From: Puffinus mauretanicus
Taxonomy: Eukaryota; Chordata; Aves; Procellariiformes; Procellariidae
Assembly (NCBI GenBank): GCA_023333565.1
Contig: JAJKFH010001548.1
Coordinates: forward strand, 1,922,001 to 1,986,000
Direction of reading: 5' to 3'
DNA length: 64,000 nt
A model generated the notes under the pieces. It made no database searches. It was not told the DNA's origin and saw only the letters and a program-made list of their open reading frames with translations. This document shows, piece after piece, positions 1 to 13,880 of the stretch; position 1 is the first letter of the stretch, and every line of letters begins with the position of its first letter. A program made the position numbers and the translations under genes.

Positions 1-3000
1 GGCGAGATTCAAAACTAAATCAGCGAGAGGGAGTAACAGATCCTGGCATTGCTCCTACCTGAGCATGTCAGTAGCCCCAAGGGCTGCAGGATACAGTCCC
101 TGTGCTGTGTGAGTGTGCACGTGTGGGTAAGAGAACCAGCGAGGAGGAGCTTGCTGCAGCCAGAGCAACAGTTTCTACAGACCGTTAAATAAGCTGCTGC
201 CGTACCATCACCAGCTTTCAGCACAAAGCTGCAGTTTGATGAAGTCTGGGTCTATGTTAAACTCAGTAAAAAACAGCCCTTCGACTCCTGGACAGTTCTC
301 CCTACCCACTTTTTTCTTTAGGTCCAGAGCATTTAGCGCCCAGGGGCAGCAGCATGTAGGCTCTTGCACGCACAATCTGCTCTGTGACCCCGTTTCATGT
401 CTGCAGAAGGCTGCTCACTGCCTTCCCGCGCGCACAGGGAGGCCCAAGCAAATGTCCCATCACTTCAATATTCCCAGCCTAAGGCTGTCTCCCCTTTGCA
501 TTCATCAACAGCATAGCGGGGCCGCTGTGGGAGAGGGGCCGGATTATTCCTCCAAGAATCGTCCGTCGTAAGTAGCAGCTCTCTATCAGGAAGCAGTAGC
601 AGCCGGGTGCTAACCCCCAGGCAGCCCTGCCTCTGATGGGGTTGGTGGTTTGGGCTGTAGTGCATTCAGCTGCAGACCAGTGCGGTGTTCAGGCTGTAAC
701 TGGGCTGGATTGAGAAGTTTTCACACACCCCCATCATCACCACCTCTAGCTCCCCTGGAGATTACCAGCTCCTCAGCCACCAAACTATGTAAGTAAGCCA
801 CATCTACATTAGCTTTTTAGTTCAGATCAGGAGTTTGGGTTTGAAGTTAATTTCCTATTCACTGCATTTTGTTTCCCATCATGGTGCAGCCTCGTACCTG
901 GTGAAATGAATTCCTTTTGGATGAAAATAAGCCAGAAGATGTGCTTCCAGGGATGCATCTATTTTGCTCCAGCTATTGGCAAGCACTCAGTTAATCAGAC
1001 CAGAACAGAGCAAGTCCAAAATAAGCTCCCTTTGAAACACATTTAGTGTGAATGTTAAATATTCAGCAGCAGCTCTTTTGTTTTCCAGATCTGCTTCTAT
1101 TACACCACACTACTTGTTAATGTAGACATACTTACCTGTCAAAACAATCCAGGCTTGCTTGTGTGTCCATTGAACCTGTTCAAACATTTTTAGCGGAATG
1201 GATTTTAACCTGGATCAGGGTGGCAGAACTGAGTTAGGGAGCAAGGAGACATGCAGATTTACTGGCACCTCTGTGGGGACAGTAACTTCCAAGGAAGACA
1301 GTCTCAAATGCAGCCAGAATAGCACCTTCAGCCTCAGGGCAGCGGAGCCATCCCTGGGAGCCAGGCTAGCCCACGGGTGCACTGAGCACCACACTGCAGT
1401 TCTGAAGCTGGCTCCTAAATTATCCTTCTCCCCTCCGCAAAATGCCGTAGGCTCACCCATGGACTCAGGCTTCACTTACTGACATCAAATTCCTCCCGGA
1501 AAGTAAGCGTGCACCTCCCCAGAGGTTTTACCCTCCAGTTGGCCCCTACTCCCACTCATCTCCCCCTAACCTTCTCTCTCACCTGCCATTGTGATTCGGA
1601 AACCTTCTCTCCTCACACACGGAGCAGCTGCTTACAATCTAACTTCCCTCTGCTTCGCCAGGGCTCCAAGCCTGACTTGGTGCTCCAGGCATTCCAGCTC
1701 CTACAGAGCAGAAGCAGAGCAGGGAGGGAGCTCTCGGTCTCACCACTAGCATTAAGTCGATTCTCCCCACTCTGCTGAAACTTGGTCAAGTGAATCAATG
1801 CACTGGAATGTAGGGCTCAGACAGCCATAAAGAGGGAGAAGAAAACTGGCCCGTGTTTCCAGGTAGTGGCGTATAATATGGAAGATGATCTCAGCACTAA
1901 CTGTTTCAGACAAACGACTCTTTACCAGTTCTTTCCATCTAAGTCTTGGCTTCATTCATTTTGCCTGAGACTTAGATCTATTTTTGGAAACCTTAAAAAT
2001 ATACAGGCAGTTGCCAGCCATTTTTTTTCCAATGCAGGAACGTTATATACTGAAGACATTACCCTTGGCTCCTGCTCAGATGGCAGTTTTTTCCACCCTG
2101 ACCCATGACAATGTCGTCTAGGTAAGTATTGCAGCTGTTTCTAGGCTAGAACATGAAGTAGACTCAAAAAAACCCAGAACGTTATCGTGCGGGAGATGCC
2201 TAGAGCAGCAGTTTAATCTGGGAATGTTCATGCTACCTTTCCCACCCAGCTGATTCACTCGGAAGTGAAGGGAATCCCCTCCCACCCTGTTAACACTACA
2301 CAGTGTGATCTGCAGTCAGGGTTGCGCGACTGTGAGAGGCGGGCACCCCTGGGCAACCCTAACTCCCCCACACCCTCTGCATCCAGTTCTTCTCGCCACC
2401 GCAAAACACAGTGGTGCACCACACAGCACACTCCACCCCGCCCACTGAGACACGGGCATGACAGATGGCATCATTTATTTTTCTTAGGTTTTTACTAAAC
2501 ACATGGCATCTCTGATCCTAAAGCAGAGAATTAAGGCATTTAGGATATTTGTACCAGCAGAGTGAGTGCGTTATAAAAAAAAGGAATGGATAGGTGACTA
2601 CATAAATAGATAGATAGATAACAGATAGGTAGGTAGGTAGATATATAGATGTATACATACATGCTGTGTTCTTAGCTGTTCTCTGTCCCAGAAGTGGCTG
2701 TCTTCAGCAACAGACACCGAGAAGCAGACTCTCAGTCCCAATTACGCCTGTTCTGTTTCAGGAGAATTCTTCTATCTTCACAGCGAACACAGATGTCCAC
2801 TTTTAAAACACAGCCATAACTTTTTTTTTCTTTGTCTTATAATTTTTTTTCTCTCACTTAACCTGTCTCTGTTTGTTTGTTTGTTTTAAGAAAGGAAAAT
2901 CCCCTGAGTTAAAATGACAAGGAAAAAAGCCCCCAATGTCAAAACTAGTTTTTCAAGCCCAAACACGTATTTTGAGAAGATCCCCAAGCCCAGGAGCCTG

Positions 3001-6000
3001 CCCCCTTCCCCACCAGAAACCTCCATCCTCAGCAATCCTGGGGGGCAGGGAGGATTAGCTTACTGATGTTTGTACAGTGCTTTGAAAACACAAAAGCTCT
3101 CTGGTAATTCTCTTTTAGAAACCACACGGCCATCAAGATACCAAAGTCCCTCTCAGTGAAAGGCTAGTGTACAGCTAAAAATAATCATTAAGGAAAAAGG
3201 ATGGCTCCTCAAGAGCAGAGGAGATGTCTGAAGTCATCACTGAAGCCAAGGAGGTAGATGGCCTTCCAACAGTCCCAGGGCTGTGTCGCAACACACTGAA
3301 CTTTGCACGTGTGCCTTTTGGCTTTCTGTGATGATCGGAGAGAGAAGCAGCAGGGCCAGAGTCAGGCTGCCTCTTCCCCGAACCGCAGCACAAGGCTCCC
3401 CTAACAGGTCAGACAGTCTCCCTGGGCTCAGCGTGCACCATCCTTTCCCGGGGCGGTGGGGATCCCAGCAATCTCCTACTGCTACCAGCACCTACTGCTG
3501 GCAGTGTCAGTGGAGCCCCGTGGTTCAGAGCACGGAAGCCTCTGTCCCTCTGCAGGGAGAAGCAGCCTGCCTCTCACAGACCGCGGGGGAGGACTACCGG
3601 AGACTGCCTCGCTGTCCTCTGCCGCCTGCTACCAGGCACCATGTAGGAGATGAACACCTAACCCGAACCAGTCAGCAGGCACCTGCTTCTCTGGAAGGAG
3701 TTTCACCCACTTCTTGCTTCTATTCCTTTCTTGCTCTTCATGTGGCTCACTGCAGGACCTCCAAAGTCAGGGAACAGACCCACATGTTCTGAAAAACATG
3801 GAGAACTAGAGGAGGAGTTTGAGCTTCTTTGTTTCCTAGCTGCATCCAAATCAGTGTTTTCATGCTTAATGAAAATGTTTTCATGATTGTTATTATTATT
3901 AGAGAATTTACGTTGGGTTTTTTTTTAAAAAAGAATATGAGATACCCACACACATCCAATTCCAGAAGCTCAGGTTCATAAAAAATGCTGAGTATATTAA
4001 AAACTCAAGATTATATCATGAAAGCTGGCAATATTGCTTCACTTTAACCCAATGGATGCCAAATACTCTACTGATATAGCTCCAGAGTTACAATAACAGA
4101 AATTTTGGCTCCATATCTCTGAAAGTGATTAAACTACCACTCCTTTGGAAGAAGATTTAGTTTTAAGCCTTATGCTATATTAGATATTCTCCCTGAAGGA
4201 CTGGTCCACACTACTGGCTGTGTTTAGTACTCTAAAACTACAAGCCAGTCTCCAGTAAACCATGATGCATTTCATAAATCATGAGGTTTGGCTTTTTTAA
4301 TCATTGTGTCATTTGCTACCTGGCTTTTTCACCTTAGTATGAGACATGGATCAGCACTGTGAAGACAAAAAGCTATATTTTTTCAAAACTAAGCCTGAGA
4401 TTCTGATCTGGTCATGGGAGTCCATCAGGTGGGTGTTTAAGGTTTTTATTTCAGATAATAATAGCAGAAAAGTGAACAATTTATCTTCACCTCTCCAAGT
4501 CGTTAATAGGAAGTTTTCCATTGTATTCTCTAGGAGTTGAATAATGAATAATAGAAGCTTGTTGGGTTGATCCTCCTCCACTGTGACAAATTTCCATCTT
4601 CTGCTTGAGTTGATACCCGAAGAGCTAAGAAACTTTCCTAGGCCTTATTTGCCTTTGGCCACAGCAAAACCCTAACGCAGCTGTAATTACAGGGTTTCCC
4701 TCAGGTCACACCCATCCTGCCTGTTTCCTCAGGGGATTTACACCAGTAAGGTTAAAATTGCACAGCTGAACCATAGAGAACCATTTTTTTCCTTTTTACT
4801 TGGCTGTAGTTAGGCAAAATCAATAAAGAGAGCAGAAACCACAGCCCGTTAGATTTTTCTTTGTTTAGTGGCATTCACCCACATGGTTGTGTTTGCCATA
4901 GATTATTCTGCAATGGGAACTGCTGACAGGACGAGTGGATGCACAGTGGGCTGCCCCACAGCGCTTCAGAGTAAGAAAACCAGAGGGTTGCTGGTGCTCC
5001 CAGAGGAGACTTAAAAATTTACCTGCTTTAATGCATGGAAGAGCTGTATATTACAGAAGTAAATAACCTTCTTTCCCCAAAACAAGAAAGGAAGTAGCTT
5101 TCTTGCTTTCTCTTGCAGAGTCATGGGAACAGAGAAAGTAGGTTTATGAAGGGCCTCAAAAAGTCATCCAGCATTATCTAATACCCATTTTGTGGACCAC
5201 TGGTGGGCTGCAGAACATCATATATGCACACATTGTTTAACACACAGGCAACAGAGCCAGTTCTGCGTAGGATCAGCATCTTGGAGGATGTAGGATGGTT
5301 ATAAAGGAATTTGGGTTTGAATATTTTCTGTTCAAGGAAGAAAAGTGAAGCACAGTGAGAAGGTCCATTCTACAGTGAAAGGTAGGCTGATCAATGAGGA
5401 GGTGCTAGAGTGCTCCGCGTTCGACTTTAGACACAGTCTCTCTCTCTCTCCCTCCCTCAAACATGCACTGTCAAAACGGTGGTGGATATCCAAATGCACC
5501 ATTTTGTTTAGTGGAGAAAGCTGGACACGGGGAGAGGAGGGAAGTGCATTCCCTGCGCTTACCTGAAGGTAAGGCCTCAGCACAGTGTGTGAACACAGCT
5601 GATTTGCTCCAGAGAGGTGCTCGGTCCTACGCTGAAACTGGGGCATGCCCCCGTCCTGGACTTGGCATGCAGATCCTATCACTGCCACCAAAGGCAGTGG
5701 AGGGCAGCATCAGATGCTGAACTCACCCTGCCATAGGCCTCCAAGGGCTACCGCTGTGCACTGGCTGACCTTAGTATTTCATTTCCTGCAGAGTGGTCAG
5801 CACTGTTAGAAAAGATGAAGCTGGATAGTTAACTTTGCTTTAAAGACAGGAATATGTACTAGGTGGCTTCTTGAGAGTCCATTCCTGTTTTCTATTATTC
5901 CTATTGCTTGACGCATTTGTAGGAGCTGAATGCTTTCAGAAGCATAAGTATAGGAATAGGATGGTGTAAGGTAGGACAGGATAGCATAGTATAACAGAGC

Positions 6001-8022
6001 ATAGATGCAAACTTATTCTTATCAGTGGTCATCACGTCCTCGTGTTGCTATTTACAATGTCAATATAGTAAAGATTTCAGGCAATGTCAATTCAGTAAAT
6101 ATTTCATTTCAGCAACACAAACATATAACTAGAGCCACTCCCACAATAAACAACACAGGGTCAGACACCGCCTGCATAGCCTGCCTAGATAACTTGAGCT
6201 TTCTTGGAACAAAATATAAACCCTGTATTGCCCCACTACAACATGCAAAAATGGTGAAGTACATCACCACACCACATTGTATTTCATTAACGCACGCCTG
6301 GGTTGATGCCTTCTCTCTGAGAAAATGGATTGCTTTGAAAGAGTGGCTCATTAATCTCAAGAGGAACCATTGCAAGTTCTTCTGTCTTGCCTCAGTTTCC
6401 CCAATTAATCCTTAATTACTGGGATGCTGACGGTCTTAATTAACAGTTGCAATGCACTCTGAGGGCCAAAGGTGAAAAAGATTAGGGCATTACTCAGCTT
6501 CCCAGGATTCATTTGGTATTATAAGTATTCTGGTGGATTGACAGGGAATCTGCCTTATTCAGAACTAGTTTATACCTTATTAGTCAAACTACTGGTCCCT
6601 GGGGAATCCTCTGAGCATGTGGAGATCTTATGGTGGGAAAGTGTTAAAAGTACTGTTAGAAACACTGCTAAGGACTTGCAGTAACCACAAGAAGAGGTTT
6701 CACATTCCAGATCTTTGCCCAAGATCTTGGATGCAGGAAGCTGATCCACTCCCTTTGCCCCAGCACTTCTGCTGTTGGTAAATAAACAGGGAATATAAAG
6801 CCCTGTTTCTCTGGACAAATAAAAGACACAAGACAACAAGACGAAAACAGATATTGATTACTGGGGGTTGGCTGACAAGTGCTGAGTAGCTCTTTGTATT
6901 TCAGAATAGAGATGGCAATGTAGTATTACCTTAACTGCACGTTTCTGCACAGGTGATGCTCAGTCCACCCAAGCCTGATGGCTGGTATCAATATTATGCA
7001 ACAGGACAAGGAGATGTCAAAATAATGCAATGCTCACCATGTACAAATTCCACTCCCTGTGTGGAGGCCTTGAGCCTGACCTTTGGGACTTTTTATTTCT
7101 GGCCAGAAGATCCTGTTCCTCAGATACATACAAAATATGTCAAAAAACAGTGCCCACCTACTTTTCTGGGTTGCTGAGCAGCTGATCTCCCAAGACATTC
7201 CTTGGCCTCGGATGACCTGGCCCATTTCTCCCATGGATGCAGACAAAAGCAATGACTTGTAGATGTGTGCAGGCTGCTGACACCTACTTCAAACAGAATG
7301 AAATTAGGAAGCTGCTTCATCCACCACAAACGACCACAGAAAACACTTTTTTCCTCAGGCTTTTTCCTCCTTTCCATGCAGATGTAGATGATTTTGAATT
7401 AATTGAAATGGTATATGTTGGAGCTTCCTATGCCACATAATACATCACATATCCTGGGTTGTTGACATTAAAAGGTAGCAGACATTCCCTTCCCTCCCCC
7501 CCAAAACCTATATAGACTAACCTACTTTATTAGTCCTACAACCACACCCTGCCATGCTTGTTCAGTCCCTGCCCCAGGCCTCTGCATGTCCACAGCAGGC
7601 CAAAACACAAATACACCAATAAACTACAAAGCTTAAAAAGCCAACACCTTCCCTGGGTTTCTCTCAGGTTACTTCATGAGGTCCATTTCTTCAGCACTGA
7701 CATTAATTTTATATTTATCCACTTGTCATGTGAATCTTGTCTATTGACTTCAGGGCACCTAAAAGGCCAAGTGTGAGGACAGAATATATGTTCAAATTAC
7801 CTGAATCTTTCTCCAGTCTCTCCTGAAAAGGGCCTTGGTCACACATATTGACCTTACGTTAGCTCGCTGCTGGAATTTTGCTACCCACCTGCATTCATAT
7901 ACCCAGATCTAGAGTGCCCTGGGTGCTCAGGTAGTCACAATTCCATGAATGTGCTTACCCAGAAAAAGCTGCTGATCTGCACAGCCACCCCATACGGACA
8001 GTGTCCAAAGGCTCTCTTCTTA
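1..8022. other. non-coding stretch, no gene recognised
   Basis: I see no convincing exon in this stretch. The open frames are short, overlap on both strands and show no protein family I recognise. It is ordinary unique vertebrate sequence, with a GATA-type microsatellite near 2.6 kb and low-complexity G/A/T-rich runs near 5.94-6.0 kb. A weak exon-like segment on the minus strand at about 59-224 is discussed among the rejected items. Confidence 0.5.
2605..2655. repeat. GATA/GGTA microsatellite
   Basis: An imperfect tetranucleotide run: ATAGATAGATAGATA, then AGATAGGTAGGTAGGTAG, then ATATAGAT. It is a simple sequence repeat, probably length-polymorphic, with no gene nearby. Confidence 0.9.
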
Positions 8023-8554
8023 CACAGTGTCCCGGTTTCGGCTGGGATAGGGTTAAATTTCTTCTTAGTGCTGTGTTTTTGGATTTAGTATGAGAAGAAT
8101 GTTGATAACACACTGATGTTTTCAGTTGTTGCTAAGTGCCCTCCTAGTCCAAGGACAGCTCCCATGCCTACTGACTGAGCTAGGTACACAAGATGGGAGG
8201 GAACATAATCAGGACAGCCAGCCCAGCTGGCTAATGGGGTATTCCATACCATGTGACGTCATGCTCAGTATATGAACGGTAGGTGTGATCCAGGAAGTAC
8301 CGATCGCTACTTGGTTATCAGTCAGCGCGGGTGGTGAGCAATTGCATTGTGCATCACTCATTTTGTATATTCTATCATTATTTATTATCATCATTTTCCC
8401 TTTTCTGTTCTATCAAACTGTCTTTATCTCAACCCACGAGTTTTTCTCACTCTTACCCTTCCGATTCTCTCCCCGTCCCACTGGGGGGGCGGGGGGAGTG
8501 AGTGAGCGGCTGCGTGGTATTTGGCTACCTGCCAGGTTAAACCATGACACACAG
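8023..8554 (+). mobile_element. solo LTR of an endogenous retrovirus (ERVL-like), with target-site duplication
   Basis: The LTR runs from 8028, starting TGTCCCGG, to 8549, ending CATGACA. It is therefore 522 bp with canonical TG...CA ends. It is flanked by a perfect 5-bp direct repeat, CACAG, at 8023-8027 and 8550-8554. Inside are a CCATGTGACGTCA block near 8250, a degenerate TATA (AGTATATGAA) near 8268, the motif CTTTATCTCAACCCACGAG and a G-rich run at about 8491-8503. I recognise the whole string as a common avian LTR type. No gag, pol or env sequence adjoins it, so it is a solo LTR left by recombination between two LTRs. The 5-bp duplication fits ERVL-type elements, but the subfamily name is not certain. 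Orientation is given by the LTR sense strand. Confidence 0.9.
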
Positions 8555-11500
8555 GTAACAAGGGACTCTCTTTTTCACTGTCTCTGATACCATTCAATGG
8601 CATTCACTAAGAACAAAATACAGAGAAGGTTTCCTGGTTTCCAGAGACTCAGGAACCCAGTCTGGTGGACTCTTTTAGTGAATATACAGTAGAGAGATGT
8701 AAAATTTCAGAACAGGCTTAGGCAGGATGCTCCTTTGGCAATTTTTTCCTCCTTCTGAGTTAGCAGACAGATAGATGAAGAAACAGTTTGGGAATGTTTT
8801 GTAGTTCCCTATTACGACCTTTAATAAGGTCAAACGAGCATTAATGACGTTGCCTGGAGAAGTTAACCCAAGCAATCTTGGCTAGCTTCTTAAACACAGT
8901 CTAAGTCCTCTGGTTTGTGTGACATTCAGTCAAATGGATTTTTAGTCATCGTTTTCAGAGCCACGTTCCCTTTCTTCATTGTTAGCTACATGGTCCTCCC
9001 CGAATGGTAGTATATTCCAGGTGCTAAGCATCACTCTGGGTATTGATCCAAACTCTGACCCAATCTGAAGAAGTCATCTGCCCTTTCCATGTCTCAGTCA
9101 CTACATCTGCAACACTGGGGTAATGTCTTTTACCAGGAGCCTTAAACCTTCGGGGAAAAGAGTACGTTAAATACTGCCCAGTATTTTCTGGTTTGCCAAA
9201 TCATATATGTGAAGTGTGTCAGTTTCCCTCCAGTTGCATTTTCTTGCAGTTTCCATTTTACAGTATTTAGAGGAAGTAGACCAGCAAAACACAAATAAGA
9301 TGTTTATTTCTTTTTAGATTATTTCCTTTCACACAGGCTGTGTTTCTGTGAACACTAATACTGGATCCACAGAGTTCTGGATCGCTGACAACAAACTTTT
9401 CATCTGGAGCAGGCAAGGACATTTCTGTCTGATTAGCTAGGCCATTTTGAGTTTTGCTGATTTCGTGCTTTAATGCTAGCATGCTTCAGCAGAAATGAGA
9501 TTTGATCTGGCATAAATTTACAGGAGCATGGACAGGTGATGTTTGATCCATCTTCCTGGAACAAACAAGTTCAGCAATGTTTTCTTAATAAATTTGAACC
9601 AGAAGAAAGAGCCACCTCTGGACTGGCTTCTTGTTTCACCAGGCCAATGTGTTTCTGGTCTGACTTAGAGTCTTAAACCTGGATTTACTGCCCTAATGAA
9701 TGACTGCTCTTCCAGATTCTCTTCCACTTTGTTTTTGCCTAGCTTTCCACAATAAATGGAGTCAAACTTTCCAGGATGATTCACCCTGGCTATAAGCAGA
9801 GATAATCCTGTACAAATCAGCGGCAATCAAGCACACTTTGCTGCTCTCCCAAACTCGTCATCATAACCTAAACTGCTATCATTTCTACTTTGTCATCTTT
9901 ACTAATCTTCTCTCTACACCACTTCATATTTGTCATAAGGGATGAAGTATTCTCATAAATCCCAAGCATACTACATCACAGTACTGTGCCATTTTATCTT
10001 TGTCATACTCAGGAAACATGGCATCACATCATGCCATAAAACCAAAATGGGAAATGTTTAGCATCAAAGGCTAGCTGTGTCAAAAATCCTGTGACACTAA
10101 CCTGCCCTGCCGAGAACTGAAGCAGCCTGCCGTGCATAAGCACAAAGAGAAGAGCAGTCTTGTGTAGGCAAGCCATTCCTGTGCTGTGGGAACGAAACGG
10201 GAGAGACTCAGCACATGACCCAAACTTTCTCCTGCACAAACAAGGATCAATATCCTAGAAACACACCAGACAGTGTCTCAGATGAACATTCACACCACAC
10301 AAAGCTCCACAACCACACCCCCCCCAGAACTGCAATCATCCGTCTATCGCCAGATACTCAGCCCTGCTGCTGGCTCCCCTGTCGTTTAGCGGCCACATGT
10401 TTTCATATGACTCAGCAAAAATCCCAGAGACAGAATAACTGCACACTAGGTCTGGCAAATGCATTGCTTAGAAGAAGGAACTCCCCTCCTCCCCTCCATT
10501 GCCAAGCCCACCTGAGAACCTCAGCACTCTGATGAGATACAGAATAATAAAAGTTAATTCAAGGCCTCGACACCCCACAGCTATCACAGTGGTATCTGAG
10601 CAATTTGCTCTCCTGGTACCTTGCTCACCGCAGAGCTGGGCATGAATACGCAGGTTCCTGATGCTGTCATCAGAACCTAGCCCTTGATGTCATTGAATGC
10701 TGGGTCCTGACATTGTGCATAAACTTAAGTTCGCTTCAGTTCCCAGTGCTGCACCCTGCAGCATTGGGAATGAAGAGCAAACTACTTAACCAGTGATAAT
10801 CATCTTGTATATATAGCTTTGGAAAGAGCTCAGCATGGTGAAGTATTGAATGGCTTGGTTCTCCTATCCAAAAATAGCTCATGGGGAGCAACCCACTTTT
10901 GTATTCCAGTAAGTCCAAGTGAGAGTAATAACAGCAAAACTTACACGTAGTTGTTATTTTTTGACCAGTAAACTGCAAGACCATTCTGTTTGTTTTTAAT
11001 GTCAATCCCAAGTGTGCTTTATTTACTAGACTTGCTTGTATCATTCTTCTTTAGGCTGACTTTCTTCAGTCTTTTCAAGTCTACTTTATGGTAAGACAAA
11101 TCTGATTTTTGATACTATTTGGAGGTGTGGGATTGGTTTAAGTCCACATTAAGAAAATGTATTCTATTCCGTAAGGTAGTGGTTCATTTAATCTCAGTGC
11201 CTCAGTTTCCTTACATATAACATGAAAACACTAATTTCTCCTGTTTCAAGAACAAAAAGGTATTGATGTTTGCCAAGCAGTTAGCAGGTGTGCAAGGGAG
11301 GGTATAAGTCGAAATGATTACAAATACAGCACTGTATTTATGGAGTTTGTTACCTTGCTTAGGAAAAAACAAATTTTGCAGATATCTCACTGTCGTCTAT
11401 CTGAAAGGCTGCCCAAAGAGATTGTAGCTGAAGGGTGTGGTGTGGAATCAGCCTAGTTATTATCCCTCTCAGAAAAGTTATGAGAGCCCATCTCTGTGAA

Positions 11501-13381
11501 CCTGATTCTGTTCTTCCTTACAGTGGTGCAGACTGAGTGCAGTGATTCAGGATTAACTGTAACTGAGACACAAATCTGACCCCTTGGGTCACATTCCAGG
11601 ATAGTTCGTGTATCCAGGCTCAGAAGAGCTTGGCTCTTCGCTTTCTGGGTAAATGTCTCTATTGATTTAATGCTCAGGAAAGGAGGAAGAACATTTCACT
11701 GGCAATCTCTGCTATATTGAGGGCTAGCTTCACCTTTCAAAATTATCAAATTAGTTCCATATTGGACTGTTTTATATAATACAGCTTTTGACTTAACCAT
11801 CTTGTTTGTAGAGTGACTTGGAATAAAAGTGGGTACTATAAAAAGTGGATGTCTGGGAACAATGAAGCGACGTGATTTTGGTGAGGGGCTCCCCTGTGCT
11901 TGTCCTCAGCTAAAACCATTTCTTATATTTCAGTTCTGCTTCTACAGTAACCATGGTTCAAGGCATCAATATTTCATGAGGCATAAACAGTTCCCCTTTA
12001 GGAAAAGTAAAAGCAGTTTTTCCTGTTTGTGAAATTTCCACGTTGCCAAGAACATGAAAGCTTTCGAAATCCTATCTTTGCTGCTTGCAGAGCTTCACTG
12101 CCTTATAGGGTCTGAATCCCCTGGATTCACACTGGGGGCGGGCTGGGAATGCTGGCTTTTCCTCCTTCTGGGTGATTCTGGGAGGCCCGCAAATGATGTC
12201 ATGGTACATTTTAGGCTACAATAACAGGAAATCATCAAGTGTTTACACTGGCAGACTGGGCTGTGATGTGATTTTCCTCCTCTTCCTCTCCTCCCCCCCA
12301 CCCACCTCGCCCCTGCCATTGACTTCCTTGATATATCTGCTTCCTCCGATTAAAATACTACAAGGTGACAACACTGAAGGAGGAAAAAGGAAAATGGGGG
12401 AGGGAGACAGAAAGGCATATTTTAAAAGGATGATTTCCCTTGCATTGCTCGCCCAGAGCACAATCCCCCCGCTGGCCCCACGCGCGCCGTGTTAGCACAG
12501 CAGCCCAGACACAGCCAGAAACGTGGCCTGCTGAGGCACTAGAGGATGCACCTCTCCAAGCTGCAGAGACGAAAAAGAAATCTCCCCTCCCTAGCACAAA
12601 TGAGTCACAAAAGAGATCTCCCTGGCAAAGTTCTGCTTCTGAATTTCCCCGTGGCTGGGGAAGCTCTGCCACACAGGCACATCTGAAAATATATGGCATA
12701 GGCTGATGGACCCCAAGGAGGAGGAGGCCACACTTTCAGGGCTTGGGTCAGAGGAAGGGTGCAAGTGAACTTTACCCAGAGACTGTGCCACAATTTGAGG
12801 CCAACATCAGGTTTCAGCCAGAGGTGAGTGAAGGTGCTGGTGTTGGGCTGGGTTTCAGGCACTGCTTGGACCAGGGATGCACAGCATGAATGTTAGATAT
12901 TCTGTCCTTTCCAGCTTGCTAATATGGAGGGAAGAAGGAGGAAGATGTAAGGAAGTATCCGGAAGACAAGGGATTCCAATGAGGAAGAACAGGAGCACTC
13001 TAGACTAATTGGCTTTGGGGCAGTTCATGTTTCCCTGAAGGATACCATGGCTCTGTTCAGCACATTTAGAAATTGCAAATCTCCAGTCCATAAAGCTCAA
13101 GAGCAGAAAGACAGGAAAACCTTTTAGAAAAAAAGAGAGGCAGAGGCACTTACACCCTGCATCTATGCTGCAAGTGTAAAGTGCAATTTAGAGCAGTTAG
13201 CAGAAGGAACAGGAACCACAAAGATGTGGTTTAAGTTACTCAAATACTTTTCTGTGGTCAGTGACAAGCTGATACAAACTGTATTAAAGCCGATGCTTCT
13301 ATGTCCTCAATGTTATTACCAATGATGTTATTACCTGAGGCAGCTAATCAGGGCTGTGAGGAAGCTGATTTGTGGTTTTAT

Positions 13382-13420
13382 AACATTTATGACATTTATA
13401 ATATTTATGACATTTATAAC
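13382..13420. repeat. short AT-rich tandem duplication
   Basis: The block AACATTTATGACATTTAT is followed by a near copy, AATATTTATGACATTTAT. This is simple intergenic low-complexity DNA. Confidence 0.7.
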
Positions 13421-13823
13421 AAAAAAGGTATCCAAAATATTTTACGCTTCTACTCCAGAGAGCCAAAGCAGTGTAAAAAGGGAGAAAAACGCTCGTCTGA
13501 CCAACAGGAAAAAGAAGTCACTATAGGATGAAGAGGGTGTAAAGCACCCAGCTCACAAATCACACTAGAAATAATTCCCTCTCTTCCTGGCCACCTTGTC
13601 CCTCAGCTGAGTCTCTTACACCAGACATCTCAGTCACTCTGGCTGCACATAGAAAATTTACTCCTCCACTAACAAACACACAAGATGAGAGCTTATCCTG
13701 CGTAGAGACAGCAGGTTCTGTGCCGCACGAGTCGGTCTGCCTACTGATAACATCCCCGGGCATCTGCTTTATAACATTTAGGAAGCTAAATGTTATATAT
13801 TAAGTATACTTAATACAGGTATA

Positions 13824-13880
13824 TTGTATAAAATAGAAAACTAAGTATAAAATAGAAAATTAAGTATAAAATAGAAATGA
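13824..13880. repeat. 19-bp tandem repeat, three copies
   Basis: The unit AGTATAAAATAGAAAATTA, with small changes, occurs three times in a row with a 19-base period. It lies in AT-rich intergenic DNA and has no coding meaning that I can see. Confidence 0.8.

Noticed and set aside
15..240. Minus-strand segment with an acceptor-like CTGCAG near 234 and a donor-like CAG|GTAGGA near 58 around an open frame
   Set aside because: The encoded residues match nothing I know and there is no partner exon in view. Splice-like pairs of this quality are common by chance.
12190..12610. CRE-like TGATGTCAT at 12,194 and AP-1-like TGAGTCAC at 12,601, considered as an enhancer
   Set aside because: Single short motifs 400 bp apart in 64 kb are expected by chance. 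No conservation data are available here.
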